NCBI GenBank assembly: GCA_021817945.1
Contig: JAKAFL010000008.1
Coordinates: forward strand, 32,955 to 96,954
Length of the DNA stretch: 64,000 bases
DNA from: a bacterium
GTDB taxonomy: Bacteria > Verrucomicrobiota > Verrucomicrobiia > Limisphaerales > UBA11358
Direction: 5' to 3'
The notes below the pieces were generated by a model, which worked only from the letters and a program-made list of their open reading frames with translations, did not search any database and had not been told where the DNA came from. Position numbers and translations under genes: made by a program. Shown piece by piece: positions 27,826 to 37,587 of the stretch; positions within the stretch are counted from its first letter, which is position 1, and each line of letters begins with the position of its first letter.

Positions 27826-29076
27826 TCACGATCCGGTAACCTTCACGCGATCCAGCCGCAGGCGCGTCACACCTTTCGCGTCGAGCTGGGCATCCTGCGA
27901 AACTCCGACTTGAATGTTTTGAAATAGAACATCGCTGACCGCCACGGAGGAACCGCCTGCAATGGACCCAAAAGACCCGAAATGCCCTGAAACATCTTCC
28001 ACGACAATACCGCTGGCATCAGAAATGGGGACCTTGGAGACAGGCACCTTCGTTCCGTGGGTCGGTTCCAAGCTCACAATCCTTCCCGTGCCATCCAAAC
28101 GAATACCCTGAACATGAATATTGGAATAATGCTGGCCAGCCGTATCGGGCCTGAATTTGATGCGCAGCATGGGCATTTTCCCCTGCACCACACTGTTTTC
28201 AAATTCCACATTTCGGATGATGGTCGCCTCAGTGCCCAAAGATAACGCCCCCTGACCCCGGGCGAAAATGCAGTCCTTGATGTGAATATCCTCCACCGGC
28301 GGGCTTGGGGGCATCTGATGGAGGCCGTCATAACGATTCCCCTTCAGGCAGATGCAATCATCATTCACAGAATAAAAACAGTGGGTGACCAGGATGCCCT
28401 GGGAACTGTCAATATCCGTCCCATCAGTGCTGGGTCCCTTGGCATGGGGTGCGATTTCAAACCTGCATTGGTCCACGACACATTGCCGGCAGTTGTAAAA
28501 GTGCAAGTTCCAGGATGGTGAATTGTAAAATCGCACCCCGCTCACCACCACATTTTGTGAGTCGCAGATTTCGCAAAGCCGCGGGCGTCCTCCCGGGGCT
28601 GAGCTTTTCCAATACGCTGCGCCGTTGCCATCCAGTTCGCCGTTCCCGGCGAGCTTGAAGCCATCGCAATGTTCCACGTTCAAAAGGGAGGAGGCATGAT
28701 CAGAAAAATGGCCTTCAAAGCGGACATGCTGTTGCGTTGGGAAGTCCTTGATATCGGTGGAAGCGCACAAAACGGCGCCCGTTTCCAATTCAAAATCAAC
28801 CCCGGGTTGAAGAAAAAGGGCGCCGGAAATGAACCGGCCCGCAGGAACAACCACGGTGCCACCGCCATCCTTCGCACATTGATCAATGGCATTTTGAATT
28901 GCCATGGTATTCAGCGTGGCTCCATCACCGACAGCCCCCAGGCTGGCGATGGATATTCGACTCAACCCCCCGGAAAGCGCCTCGCCCTGTGCCTGGCCTT
29001 GCCCCAGTTTTAATACCCAAACACCCAACTCAACAAACAGCAGGGCAGCGACGATTGACTTTTTCATATTCATCAT
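27826..29076 (-). CDS. Secreted GH28-family (polygalacturonase-like) parallel beta-helix protein
   Basis: 416-aa protein with an N-terminal signal sequence (MKKSIVAALLFVELGVWVL, cleavage near residue 30). SIASLGAVGDGATLNTMAIQNAIDQCAKDGGGTVVVPAG is the standard N-cap of GH28/pectate-lyase-like beta helices. GH28 active-site blocks can be placed: STDGTDIDSS (for NTDGxD), VNDDCICLKG (for DDCIAIK) and MLRIKFRP (for RIK). The third block, normally GHGxSxGS, reads GQGALSLGTE, so the usual His is Gln. It may act on a pectic or related polysaccharide, or be a divergent member. It stands alone 107 bp from fabG on the same strand. Confidence 0.8.
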   Translation of the reverse strand: MMNMKKSIVAALLFVELGVWVLKLGQGQAQGEALSGGLSRISIASLGAVGDGATLNTMAIQNAIDQCAKDGGGTVVVPAGRFISGALFLQPGVDFELETGAVLCASTDIKDFPTQQHVRFEGHFSDHASSLLNVEHCDGFKLAGNGELDGNGAAYWKSSAPGGRPRLCEICDSQNVVVSGVRFYNSPSWNLHFYNCRQCVVDQCRFEIAPHAKGPSTDGTDIDSSQGILVTHCFYSVNDDCICLKGNRYDGLHQMPPSPPVEDIHIKDCIFARGQGALSLGTEATIIRNVEFENSVVQGKMPMLRIKFRPDTAGQHYSNIHVQGIRLDGTGRIVSLEPTHGTKVPVSKVPISDASGIVVEDVSGHFGSFGSIAGGSSVAVSDVLFQNIQVGVSQDAQLDAKGVTRLRLDRVKVTGS

Positions 29077-29348
29077 GGCTCAATTTGATCATTCATGTGA
29101 GAGAGACCGTGTGTTAGCCGCTCTTGGACATGGAGTTAAGATGTCCTTTTCAGAAACAATGAGCCACCCTTTTTTCCGCGCCCCGTCAGACCATTGCGGG
29201 TTGGTGCAAATCCGAAAATGATGGGAGGAGCTTTGGCGGAAAATTCTGGCCACGGTCAAGGGCGGCGGCCACGGACCACACGGACAACTGGATAAAGATA
29301 CTGATCCCCCCCATAACCGCCGGATGTTTTGGAGCCACTCTGAATTTT

Positions 29349-29648
29349 TCACGGTGAAGGCGGATTATCCTTCATGAAACCGGCACCTGAAGGAGGCGTG
29401 CCCTGGGTGCTCTGCGTGGGCGGTTTGGCGGCCCGCCGCGTTGGGTCGGCTTGGCTGTGTTGTTTGGGAGTCATCAGCGTGGCGCCTTTTAGCAGGCGGC
29501 AAAAATCCTTTTTACTGGTATGCTGATGGGTTCCATCCGTGAATTGAAGATTGGTGGCGGATTTGTACCGGACCTCCAGGCGATCCAGTTGGACAATACG
29601 GACGAATTCCGCCTGGCATTTCCACACCTGTCCTTGTTGAAGCTTCAT
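29349..29648 (-). CDS. Small conserved-looking hypothetical protein
   Basis: 99 aa. The first ~60 residues (LQQGQVWKCQAEFVRIVQLDRLEVRYK, then GTHQHTSKKDFCRLLKGATLM) look like a small folded beta-rich domain. I recall similar short proteins in Verrucomicrobiota, but no function is assigned. The tail is Pro/Gln/Thr-rich and low complexity. No signal peptide or TM segment is visible. The frame lacks a good overlapping alternative on the other strand, which favours a real gene. It lies divergent from htpG. Confidence 0.5.
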   Translation of the reverse strand: MKLQQGQVWKCQAEFVRIVQLDRLEVRYKSATNLQFTDGTHQHTSKKDFCRLLKGATLMTPKQHSQADPTRRAAKPPTQSTQGTPPSGAGFMKDNPPSP

Positions 29649-29954
29649 GAGCGTTATAAAAATTTCACCTGGGCTAAAAAATAAAGGGGCCTAAGACTTT
29701 GAACCAATTCATTTTCGGTCGCGGCTGCCGCCCGTGACATGCACGGTTTTGCTTACCCCACCTCCATCATGCTTGGAGCCAGGAGTGTTGTAAATGATTG
29801 ACATGATTTCAATTACCCATGAAGCCGAATTCAGGGGCAGGTCCTTGTCATCATCTTCCATAAATTTTGAAATTCCAAGGCACTTACGCCGCAGTAAAAT
29901 CCTTGAGCCATCTTGACGGAAACCTCGCGTTGCGGTAAGGACTAGGGTTTATAT
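29649..29954. other. Intergenic region upstream of htpG
   Basis: 306 bp between the divergent small gene and htpG. CTTGACGGAAACC at 29912-29924 resembles a -35 box, but a matching -10 would leave almost no leader, so I do not call a promoter. The likely ribosome-binding site is TAAGGA at 29936-29941. No CIRCE operator was found. Confidence 0.4.
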
Positions 29955-31799
29955 ATGAGTAAAACCGAATCACATCAATTTCAAGCTGAAATCCAGCAAC
30001 TGTTGAACATCGTGATCCACTCTCTTTACACAGATAAGGAGATTTTCATGAGGGAGCTGATTTCCAACGCGGCGGACGCGTGCGAGAAGCTGCGTTTTAA
30101 CCAGACCTCTGGCAAGGCGGTATATCAACCAGATGTGGCCCCAGTGATAGATGTAACCACCGACGAAAAGGAAGGGACGGTGACCATCCGTGATACCGGA
30201 GTGGGGATGACGCATGGCGAACTTGTGGAAAACCTTGGGACGATCGCACATTCAGGCACCAAGGCATTTCTGCGGCAGATAGCTGGGGACAGCAAACCGG
30301 ACCTGGGATTGATTGGTCAATTTGGGGTTGGTTTTTATTCCGCCTTCATGGTTGCAACGCGGGTGACCGCGCTGAGCCGGTCTGCGGATCCGGATCAACC
30401 CGGCTGGAGCTGGACCAGCGAGGGCATGGGGGGATATGAACTGGCGCCCGGCGGGGATTTGCCTCGCGGCACCCAGATCACACTCAAACTCAAGGAAGAT
30501 GCGCTGGAATTTTCCAAGGAAGCGACGGTGGAGGGCATTATTGAGCGTTACTCCAGCTTTATTCCATTTCCCATTCAGCTCAATGGCCGCCGCCTGAATA
30601 CCGTTCAGGCCATCTGGGCCAGGAATAAAAACGACATCAAGGAGGAGGAATACAATTCGTTTTACACATTTGTAGGCCACGACCATGACCAGCCCTTGTT
30701 GCGTCTTCATTTCACTGCGGACGCACCCCTGGCGATCCAGGCCCTCCTTTTTGTTCCCAAACGAAATTTTGAAACCATGGGAATGGGCCGGATGGATTCC
30801 GAGGTCAATCTCTATTGCAGGAAGATTCTGATTCAGGCCAAGGCCAAGGGGTTGTTTCCGGACTGGTTGCGCTTCCTAAAAGGGGTGGTGGACAGTGAGG
30901 ATTTGCCCCTGAACATATCCCGGGAAACCATGCAGGACACCACCCTGATGCAAAAACTGAACAAGGTGTTGACCAGCCGCTTTTTGAAGTTTCTCGATGA
31001 GCATTCCGAAAAGGACCCGGCCTCTTACGAGACCTTTTACAGCGAGTTCCAACGCTACCTCAAGGAGGGGGTGGTTACGGATTTCACCCATCAGGAAGCC
31101 TTGGGCCGCCTTTTGCGGTATGAATCCTCCAGCCTGGAGGCTGGGAAATTGACTTCGCTGGCCGATTATGTAAAACGCATGCCCGCCGAACAGAAAGAGA
31201 TTTATGTGCTGCTGGCGCCCAACCGTGCAGCGGCAGAAGCCAATCCCTACTTTGAAGTTTTTCGAGCACGCAAATGGGAGGTGCTTTTCCTGAGCGATCC
31301 TTGGGATGAGTTTGTGGTGGAGCATTTGCGGGTGTTTGGCGGCAAAACACTGCGCCTGGCAGAAAAAGCCGACCTGAACCTGGAGGACAAACCCAAGGGA
31401 AGCCTATCCGAGGAAGCTGCCAAGACTTTGGCTGGATGGTTGAAGCAAACCCTGGGGGACAAAGTTGGGGAGGTTCGCCTTTCTCAACGTCTGGTGGACA
31501 GCCCGGCGGTGATTGTGGATTCAGACAAACACATGACCGCCAGCATGCGACGCATTCTAAAAGCCATGAAACAAGATTCCCAGGAAATGGCAGGCGCCAA
31601 ACACGATCTGGAAATCAATGTGGCGCATCCTCTGATGACGCAATTGGAGGCAATGAGGCAGGAAGATTCCGCATTGGCTGCGAGCGTGGCGGAACAATTG
31701 CTGGACAATTGCAAGGTGGCTGCGGGACTGCTGGAAGACCCCCGCCAGATGGTTTCACGGCTGAACCAGTTGTTGGAGCGGGTACTAGCAAAAAAATAA
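29955..31799 (+). CDS. htpG: Molecular chaperone HtpG (Hsp90)
   Basis: Cytoplasmic dimeric ATP-driven chaperone. The N-terminal GHKL ATPase contains FQAEIQQLLNIVIHSLYTDKEIFMRELISNAADACEKLRF (with the Asn/Asp pair), IRDTGVGMT and GLIGQFGVGFYSAFMVA. The middle domain has FVPKRNFETMGMGRMDSEVNLYCRKILI and LPLNISRETMQ. The C-terminal dimerisation domain (about 490-614) is complete. At 614 aa it is normal length for HtpG. It is monocistronic by spacing. Confidence 0.97.
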   Translation: MSKTESHQFQAEIQQLLNIVIHSLYTDKEIFMRELISNAADACEKLRFNQTSGKAVYQPDVAPVIDVTTDEKEGTVTIRDTGVGMTHGELVENLGTIAHSGTKAFLRQIAGDSKPDLGLIGQFGVGFYSAFMVATRVTALSRSADPDQPGWSWTSEGMGGYELAPGGDLPRGTQITLKLKEDALEFSKEATVEGIIERYSSFIPFPIQLNGRRLNTVQAIWARNKNDIKEEEYNSFYTFVGHDHDQPLLRLHFTADAPLAIQALLFVPKRNFETMGMGRMDSEVNLYCRKILIQAKAKGLFPDWLRFLKGVVDSEDLPLNISRETMQDTTLMQKLNKVLTSRFLKFLDEHSEKDPASYETFYSEFQRYLKEGVVTDFTHQEALGRLLRYESSSLEAGKLTSLADYVKRMPAEQKEIYVLLAPNRAAAEANPYFEVFRARKWEVLFLSDPWDEFVVEHLRVFGGKTLRLAEKADLNLEDKPKGSLSEEAAKTLAGWLKQTLGDKVGEVRLSQRLVDSPAVIVDSDKHMTASMRRILKAMKQDSQEMAGAKHDLEINVAHPLMTQLEAMRQEDSALAASVAEQLLDNCKVAAGLLEDPRQMVSRLNQLLERVLAKK

Positions 31800-32051
31800 T
31801 GTGCCCCTGCGGGCGTTTGCCTTGAGGCGCCGGGGTTGCCACGGCGAGTCCCAAGCATGCCCCCAGCGGGCCTTGAGGACCGCGCCAATGTAATAGCCCA
31901 TGTCACACCCCCCAAGGCCCAAAGTGACCAACCCCGTCATTTTGGGACTGACTCTGGGCAAAAGCCGCCTCCCCAAGCGGCATCCGCAGGGTTTGTCTTG
32001 GAATGCGGGGAATGCGCCACAAACCAGTTCTAAGACGGGGTTTGATCTCTA

Positions 32052-32792
32052 TCATTGTTCCCACCAAGGCTGCTCAAACCAATCCAAGTCCAGTCTAATC
32101 CGGTCTATGCACCTCGGATCTTCCGTCTTGGCGCTGTTCACCCATTCTCCCACGGGATAAATGAAAAAGGGTCCAGCATAGGCCATTTGATTAATGGAAT
32201 CCGAGGTCTGGCCGGGGATTTCCATCCATGCCAGCGCTTCCGCACCCCTTAAAATCACGGGCATGCGATCGTGCAGGGGTTGCAATGCCGGGCATGCCGG
32301 GCAGGTAATGAGAGTATAGGCCATTTCCGTCTCCCGCCCCTGAATTGGCGCACTGGAGCCGGGGCTGGTTGCATGGCTCTGAATGCCACCCGACCTCCAC
32401 AAACCGGCCATGAAGAATGGTTCCTGATCTTTCAGAACCACCCGGAAAGGTTGACGCCTGCCATTTCTTGTCTGCCACTCATAAAATCCATCAGCGGGCA
32501 GGAGACAACGCTTGGAAAGGTGGAGCTTATCAAAGCCTGGCTTGTCCGCCAGGGTTTCCAGTCGGGCATTGATTCGAAGCGGTCCAGACGCATGGTTTTC
32601 CCGCCGAAAGGATTCAAATCCCCATCGCGCTTTGCCCAGCTCCAGTCCATTGGCGGGTTTGTAAACCATCGGAGCCGGCTGTGTGGGCGCAATATTGTAC
32701 CGGGGAGTCCACTCGCCCATTTTCTGGAGTTTCACTCCTAAACTGCGAACCAAGGCCAGAAATGGTTTCGCAGCCGAATATCGCCCGCACAT
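32052..32792 (-). CDS. SOS response-associated peptidase (SRAP/YedK, HMCES family)
   Basis: 246 aa from MCGRYS. In this family the initiator Met is removed and Cys2 forms a thiazolidine crosslink to abasic sites in single-stranded DNA, protecting replication forks. Family blocks are MCGRYSA, PRYNIAPTQPAPMVYK, GFESFRRENHASGPLRINARLETL, KRCLLPADGFYEWQ (with the catalytic Glu) and MPVILRGAEALAWM (with the His position replaced; family proteins usually have HxRMPVIL, here LHDRMPVIL). A longer open frame to 32978 is rejected because Cys2 must be N-terminal. It lies 58 bp downstream of the DUF4197 gene on the same strand. Confidence 0.91.
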   Translation of the reverse strand: MCGRYSAAKPFLALVRSLGVKLQKMGEWTPRYNIAPTQPAPMVYKPANGLELGKARWGFESFRRENHASGPLRINARLETLADKPGFDKLHLSKRCLLPADGFYEWQTRNGRRQPFRVVLKDQEPFFMAGLWRSGGIQSHATSPGSSAPIQGRETEMAYTLITCPACPALQPLHDRMPVILRGAEALAWMEIPGQTSDSINQMAYAGPFFIYPVGEWVNSAKTEDPRCIDRIRLDLDWFEQPWWEQ

Positions 32793-32850
32793 GAAATGAA
32801 TGAATCTCAACCAAACCCAATTAAAAGCCAATAGGGCTTGCGAATAGAAA

Positions 32851-33666
32851 TCAGGGCTGCGCAGGAGCGGCGCCGCCAAAGACAGACTTGAGCAAATCTG
32901 AGGTGCGTGCAATTGGATTGGAGCGGATGGAGGCCTCTTCCTGGGCCATGACGTGATATAATCCCGCAAGGGTTTCATTGGTCACGTAGGCATTCAGGTC
33001 CGCTGGCTGAAGCAGGTTGGCCGCGCCGCCGCCCCAAAGGCTTCCGAGTGAGCTTAAGGCGGAATATTTGGACATCATTTGATTGTAACAGGACGTCAGA
33101 CCCACCTGATCGGTGCATTTCTGCACAATCGGGTAAATGCGGTTATACAAGTCTGCCTGCGCAGTATTTTTAAAGTACTGGGTGGCAGCATCCGGAGGGC
33201 CGGCGAGGATATTTTTGGCATCTGAGATGGACATGTTTTGAACGGCCTGACCCATCACATCCGCGGCAACAGGCATGGAACTCTCCGCAGCATGGTTCAT
33301 GGTGGCCACAAAGTTATCCACCAACCCGCCCTGACCAGCCATGCGGAGCGCCTTGGCAACCATTTGCAATTTGCCGGGCAGAGGAATGCACACGTCGGGA
33401 TTATTCAGGAACCCATTGGTGGAACCCAGGGAGTTCACCGCAGAGGTCACCCCTCGTCCCAAGGCTTCCTTCAACCCATCAGCCACCTGTGAATCTGCCA
33501 GTGAGGAGCCGGGCGCCGATGCGGACGGGGCCACGGCAGCGGTGGCGTTGGTGGCCACGGCAGAGGCAATCTGGTCAAAGAAGCCTGCGCGGGAACTTTG
33601 CGGTGCCAATAAGAGCAGGGAGGACAGGAGCAACAGGCAGACGGGTATTTTCATGCTTGTTTTCAT
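32851..33666 (-). CDS. Exported DUF4197 domain-containing protein
   Basis: About 271 aa. The N-terminal hydrophobic stretch (IPVCLLLLSSLLLLAPQSSRA) is a signal peptide. The mature part is a helical DUF4197 domain: DGLKEALGRGVTSAVNSLGSTNGFLNNPDVCIPLPGKLQ, DNFVATMNHAAESSMPVAADVMGQAVQNMSISDAKNILAG and ATQYFKNTAQADLYNRIYPIV. Function is unknown; it is predicted periplasmic or membrane-peripheral. Several ATGs lie close together (33678, 33666, 33654) and all keep the signal peptide. An Ala-rich linker follows the signal peptide. Confidence 0.86.
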   Translation of the reverse strand: MKTSMKIPVCLLLLSSLLLLAPQSSRAGFFDQIASAVATNATAAVAPSASAPGSSLADSQVADGLKEALGRGVTSAVNSLGSTNGFLNNPDVCIPLPGKLQMVAKALRMAGQGGLVDNFVATMNHAAESSMPVAADVMGQAVQNMSISDAKNILAGPPDAATQYFKNTAQADLYNRIYPIVQKCTDQVGLTSCYNQMMSKYSALSSLGSLWGGGAANLLQPADLNAYVTNETLAGLYHVMAQEEASIRSNPIARTSDLLKSVFGGAAPAQP

Positions 33667-33788
33667 GAGTGGCATCATCGCTCAAAAAGGACCGTCATGC
33701 AATCAAATCATTGAAAAACCGCGACGACTTGTGGTTCGGGGCATAATCCGCCATGATCATTGGCCGAAACCATCAAACCGGCTCCTGC

Positions 33789-35807
33789 ATGAATCAATCG
33801 CACGTAAAAATGCCAATCAACCATCGGCCTCGCCTGGTTGCGTTGATCCTCGGGATCCTGACCGTGGCCCTCTATCTGCCGGTGGCACAATATCCCTATA
33901 TTAATTATGACGATTACGAGTACGTCACCCAAAACCCGGCTGTTTCCGGGGGGATAACGCCCTCGAATTTGGTTTGGTCTTTCACTGCTTTTCATGCCGG
34001 CAACTGGCATCCACTCACATGGATTTCGCATCAACTGGATTGCACCCTCTTTGGGCCGCAACCCGGGCCGGCCCATTTTGTCAACGTGGTGTTTCATGCA
34101 CTGAACTCGGCTCTGGTATTTTTGCTTTGCATCCGGCTCACCCGCAAGGCGGGGGTTTCCTTGGTGGTGGCCGCCCTGTTCGCCTTTCACCCGCTTCATG
34201 TGGAATCCGTGGCTTGGATTTCCGAGCGCAAGGATGTACTGAGCACCTTGTTTGGCCTGCTGACCCTATTCGGCTACCTCCAATGGCGCAAAGACGGGCA
34301 ACCCCGCAGTTATGGCTTGACCCTGCTTTTTTTCCTGCTGGCTTTGCTTTCCAAACCCATGATGATCACGCTGCCGGTTGTGTTTTTGATCCTGGATTTT
34401 TGGCCCTTGGGCAGATTCCAACTCCATTCCGGCCCTGCCTCCTGCACCGCTGGTTCCACCGGATTTCTTGGGCTGGATTGGAAGTCATTACTGTTCGAAA
34501 AATGGCCTTTTTTCGGCCTGTCCGCAGCTTCAGGATTGTTGACACTGCTGGCACAGCAGGCAAGCGGCGCATTGGCGTCCTTGGGAAGATACCCCTTCAT
34601 GCTCAGGGTGGAAAACTTTCTGGTGGCCATAACGGTGTATGTGAGGAGGATTTTTTGGCCCTCGGACCTTTGCGTCCTTTACCCCATCACACATATCCAG
34701 ATCTGGAAGGTGCTTTCGTCACTGCTCCTCATTTCGCTGGCATGTGGGCTTGCCTGGCGACAAAGGAGTTCTCGACCGTGGATGGCGGCAGGGATCCTTT
34801 GGTTTATAATCACCCTTCTGCCTGTTTCAGGCATTGTGCAAGTTGGGCAGCAATCCATGGCGGATCGTTACATGTATTTTCCTTCCATCGGTTTGTTATT
34901 GGTCTTGGTATTGGGGGCGGACGAATTACGATCGGCCTGCAAAATTCCCGGCCTGGCAGGCGCATTCATGGCCGTGGTGTTAGTGGCCGCTTGTGCAAAT
35001 GCCAGCCGTGTTCAAATGGGGTTTTGGAAAAGCGGCGAGACCCTATTCAGGCGGGACCTGGTATTTTATCCAAATAATTTGATTGCCATGGTGGATTTGG
35101 GGGTGGCATTGGACAATCAAAAGCGATTTGATGAGGCGCGGGTCTTATATCAACGGGCTGAAAAATTGGATCCCGGCAATTTTTTCCAAGTTCATGCCAA
35201 CTTGGCGGCTCTGGATCGAACGCAAGGATTGCATGCGGATGCGCTGGCTGAATACCTGCTGGCCATTCGTGAAAAACCGGATGAAGCGCCGTTGCACCTG
35301 GCGGCCGGGGTGGAATACACTGCGCTGGACCAACCGGATGCGGCATTGCAGGAATTCCAAAAAGCGGAACATCTCGATCCGGGATTGATGGATGCCCACT
35401 TGGGCATGGCGGAATCGTACCTGGCATTGGGCAGGGATGCTGAGGCGGTGCCAGAATTGCATGAGGCATGCATCCTGGCGCCGGAAAACTATGAAGTACT
35501 GGCCTATTCAGCGAGAGTTCTGGCCTCCAGTGAGAATGGCCATGTTCGAAATGGGGCCATGGCGCTCAAACTGGCTGCCCTGGCCAATGACCTTGCCCAT
35601 CATACCCGGCCTGAGATTTTTGATGTCATGGGAATGGCCTGCGCTGAATTGGGCGATTACACCAATGCCCTGGCGTGCGAAACCATGGCTTTTAAAATGG
35701 CCGATTTTTGGCATTTTGCGGGAACCAACCTTTTTTACAAGCATCAACAGGCCTACTTGAATCACACCCCCTGGCATGAATCCTTTGTAAAAACGGCAAC
35801 CCCATGA
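33789..35807 (+). CDS. TMTC-like polytopic membrane protein with C-terminal TPR repeats
   Basis: 672 aa from ATG 33789 (an ATG at 33753 would add 12 residues). The N-terminal ~400 residues carry about ten TM segments. The first loop has INYDDYEYVTQNPAVSGGIT and FHAGNWHPLTWISHQLDC, and a later one FHPLHVESVAWISERKDVLSTLFGL. This is the pattern of TMTC/GT-C-like proteins (the DD-type motif in the first lumenal loop). Residues ~430-620 form tandem TPRs. Eukaryotic TMTCs are O-mannosyltransferases; the many bacterial homologues, common in Verrucomicrobiota and Planctomycetota, are uncharacterised. Glycosyl transfer across the membrane is inferred from the fold only. Confidence 0.82.
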   Translation: MNQSHVKMPINHRPRLVALILGILTVALYLPVAQYPYINYDDYEYVTQNPAVSGGITPSNLVWSFTAFHAGNWHPLTWISHQLDCTLFGPQPGPAHFVNVVFHALNSALVFLLCIRLTRKAGVSLVVAALFAFHPLHVESVAWISERKDVLSTLFGLLTLFGYLQWRKDGQPRSYGLTLLFFLLALLSKPMMITLPVVFLILDFWPLGRFQLHSGPASCTAGSTGFLGLDWKSLLFEKWPFFGLSAASGLLTLLAQQASGALASLGRYPFMLRVENFLVAITVYVRRIFWPSDLCVLYPITHIQIWKVLSSLLLISLACGLAWRQRSSRPWMAAGILWFIITLLPVSGIVQVGQQSMADRYMYFPSIGLLLVLVLGADELRSACKIPGLAGAFMAVVLVAACANASRVQMGFWKSGETLFRRDLVFYPNNLIAMVDLGVALDNQKRFDEARVLYQRAEKLDPGNFFQVHANLAALDRTQGLHADALAEYLLAIREKPDEAPLHLAAGVEYTALDQPDAALQEFQKAEHLDPGLMDAHLGMAESYLALGRDAEAVPELHEACILAPENYEVLAYSARVLASSENGHVRNGAMALKLAALANDLAHHTRPEIFDVMGMACAELGDYTNALACETMAFKMADFWHFAGTNLFYKHQQAYLNHTPWHESFVKTATP

Positions 35808-35933
35808 ATTGCGGCCCCACTGGAGCATTTGAAAAAATCTGCAAATAGAGTTCCTTGAACCCTCCTTGCCGGATTTGCCGTGAATGGTTTCCCCGGGAGC
35901 ATTTCCGGTTGAGTTTATAGCTCGGCGATTTTA

Positions 35934-36410
35934 TTGTTTTGCATGCGCACGTTTTGGATTTGTTGGATATTGAGCCTGACCCTGCTGTCGGCGCTTGCTC
36001 AAAAGCCTGTGACTGGGCAGGTTTACAAATGCCTGCCATTGCTTCTGGACCAGCAGGGAAATGACGCCACCTGCCCCAGCCTCTTTGACCGGGACGCCTA
36101 CCAGTTTTACCTTCGGCAACACCCATCCAAAATCCGGGGAATGCGCGTGGATGTGCAGTGGAAAGCCCGAAAAGAACCGGATGAACAATTGAAAGTGCGC
36201 CTTGAATTGCGTGGAGTGCTGAAGGATGGGTCGCCCACTGTGCGGAATTTTGAAGCCCCAGTCACAGCGGGGCATTTCAGCCATTGGACAAGTTTTCTGC
36301 TTACCGGGACGAATTTTGACGAGTTTGGAAATCTCGCCGCCTGGCATGCGACCCTTTGGGATGGGAACCGACTCTTGGGCGAGCAACAATCTTTTTTATG
36401 GCAAAAATAA
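35934..36410 (+). CDS. Hypothetical exported protein
   Basis: 158 aa. Residues 4-22 (MRTFWICWILSLTLLSALA) form a clear signal peptide, with cleavage likely before QKPVTG. The mature part is about 135 residues, mixed alpha/beta, with two Cys (YKCLPLLL, DATCPSLF) that could form a disulfide. I do not recognise a family. It is 126 bp from the TPR membrane protein gene and on the same strand. The next gene converges on it. Confidence 0.6.
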   Translation: MFCMRTFWICWILSLTLLSALAQKPVTGQVYKCLPLLLDQQGNDATCPSLFDRDAYQFYLRQHPSKIRGMRVDVQWKARKEPDEQLKVRLELRGVLKDGSPTVRNFEAPVTAGHFSHWTSFLLTGTNFDEFGNLAAWHATLWDGNRLLGEQQSFLWQK

Positions 36411-36469
36411 CCTCTTTGGAGGAGCGCCCGGGCGAACGCGCGGGCAAGCCACGATAATGCCGCCTGCTT

Positions 36470-37462
36470 TTAGCGGCGTTTCCTTTCCTGGGCCATCAAG
36501 GCCTGTTCGTAACAGTTCAAGGCCTCATCATAGCGTCGCAGCCTGTTCAGGAGGCCGCCTTTTTGAAGGTGCGCCAATGCCAGGGTGTTGTCAGAGGCTA
36601 TCACTTGGTTGTAATGATCAAGGGCTTCATCATTTCGCCCGGCTTTTTGGAGGGCATCTGCTTTTTTGAGCAGCACGTCGGTGTCCCTTGGGTGCCTGAT
36701 TAAAAAATTTTCGATCATTTCAAGCGCAAGGCCGGGGTTATTCACATCCATGAGCCGTTGCGCCTCAGACAGAAGTTCCGCCTTGGGGAGGACTTTGCCG
36801 GGTTCCAAGCCTGGAAGGTGCCCATTTCCATTGGAAACGGATGCCAGACGTTCGCCGCCCATGGGTTTGGAGATCAATGGCGTTCCGCTGCCTTCCAAGT
36901 CGCTGACGCGCTTTTTCAACTCGCCCACGGCATCCAGCAGGTTGTTGTTGGCCATCTCCACCGCGCCACGTGACGGTGATGGGGGCAGGGGAATTGAACC
37001 CAGGCTGGTGGCCATCACGTTTTGCTGGGTGGCGATCCGGGTTAACTGCGCAAATGCACGCGATTGGAGGGAGACCATCCAGAAAAGGATGCCCAATCCA
37101 AGCAACCCCACGATGCCGGTGAGGGCCAATGTCCATTCCATGGTGCGATGAGCCTCGGTCAAGGCATCGGCACGCTGGGAGGCCATGGATTGTTCCAGCG
37201 ACTGAAGGTGGGCGGCGATGAGGTCTGAATTATTCCGCGCCAGGGCGGAGGCCACCTGCTGGTTTTCCTGGATGGCCAGTTGGGTGTTGTGCAACTGTTC
37301 CTGAATCTGGAGCAGACCAGCGGTCACCAAGTCTGAGCGAAGGTCGTTGGTCCATTCACTGGATGTATTCAACGGGGCATTGGTATCCGCCGCAAACACA
37401 CCCACGCACAAAAAAACCGCGAAGCCGCATGCAGCCAGTTTTTGTATGAATTGTGAGGACAT
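36470..37462 (-). CDS. Membrane-anchored TPR protein with periplasmic helical region
   Basis: 330 aa. A signal peptide (about 8-25) is followed by a long Gln/Asn-rich helical, likely coiled-coil, stretch (about 40-105). A TM helix (LALTGIVGLLGLGILFWMV, about 112-130) and a linker follow. Two C-terminal TPR units (LEMIENFLIRHPRDTDVLLKKADALQKAGRNDEALDHYNQVI and the next) end the protein. The topology suggests a periplasmic helical domain and cytoplasmic TPRs. No family name is recognised; it resembles tetratricopeptide proteins found singly in Verrucomicrobiota. The function is probably scaffolding, which is inference. Confidence 0.7.
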   Translation of the reverse strand: MSSQFIQKLAACGFAVFLCVGVFAADTNAPLNTSSEWTNDLRSDLVTAGLLQIQEQLHNTQLAIQENQQVASALARNNSDLIAAHLQSLEQSMASQRADALTEAHRTMEWTLALTGIVGLLGLGILFWMVSLQSRAFAQLTRIATQQNVMATSLGSIPLPPSPSRGAVEMANNNLLDAVGELKKRVSDLEGSGTPLISKPMGGERLASVSNGNGHLPGLEPGKVLPKAELLSEAQRLMDVNNPGLALEMIENFLIRHPRDTDVLLKKADALQKAGRNDEALDHYNQVIASDNTLALAHLQKGGLLNRLRRYDEALNCYEQALMAQERKRR

Positions 37463-37537
37463 AACGCACTAAAAGACTGGTTTGAAGGCATTTTGAAGTC
37501 AAGACCCTGAAACAGAAAATTATTCGGGATTATTCAC

Positions 37538-37563
37538 AAGCTTTTCACCGAAGCTTTTCACCG
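37538..37563. repeat. Two tandem copies of a 13-bp unit
   Basis: AAGCTTTTCACCG occurs twice without spacing in the intergenic region upstream of the TPR gene. It is probably a local duplication. No function is evident. Confidence 0.5.
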
Positions 37564-37587
37564 TTGGGTTTTCGTCCGGGTCGCTTT

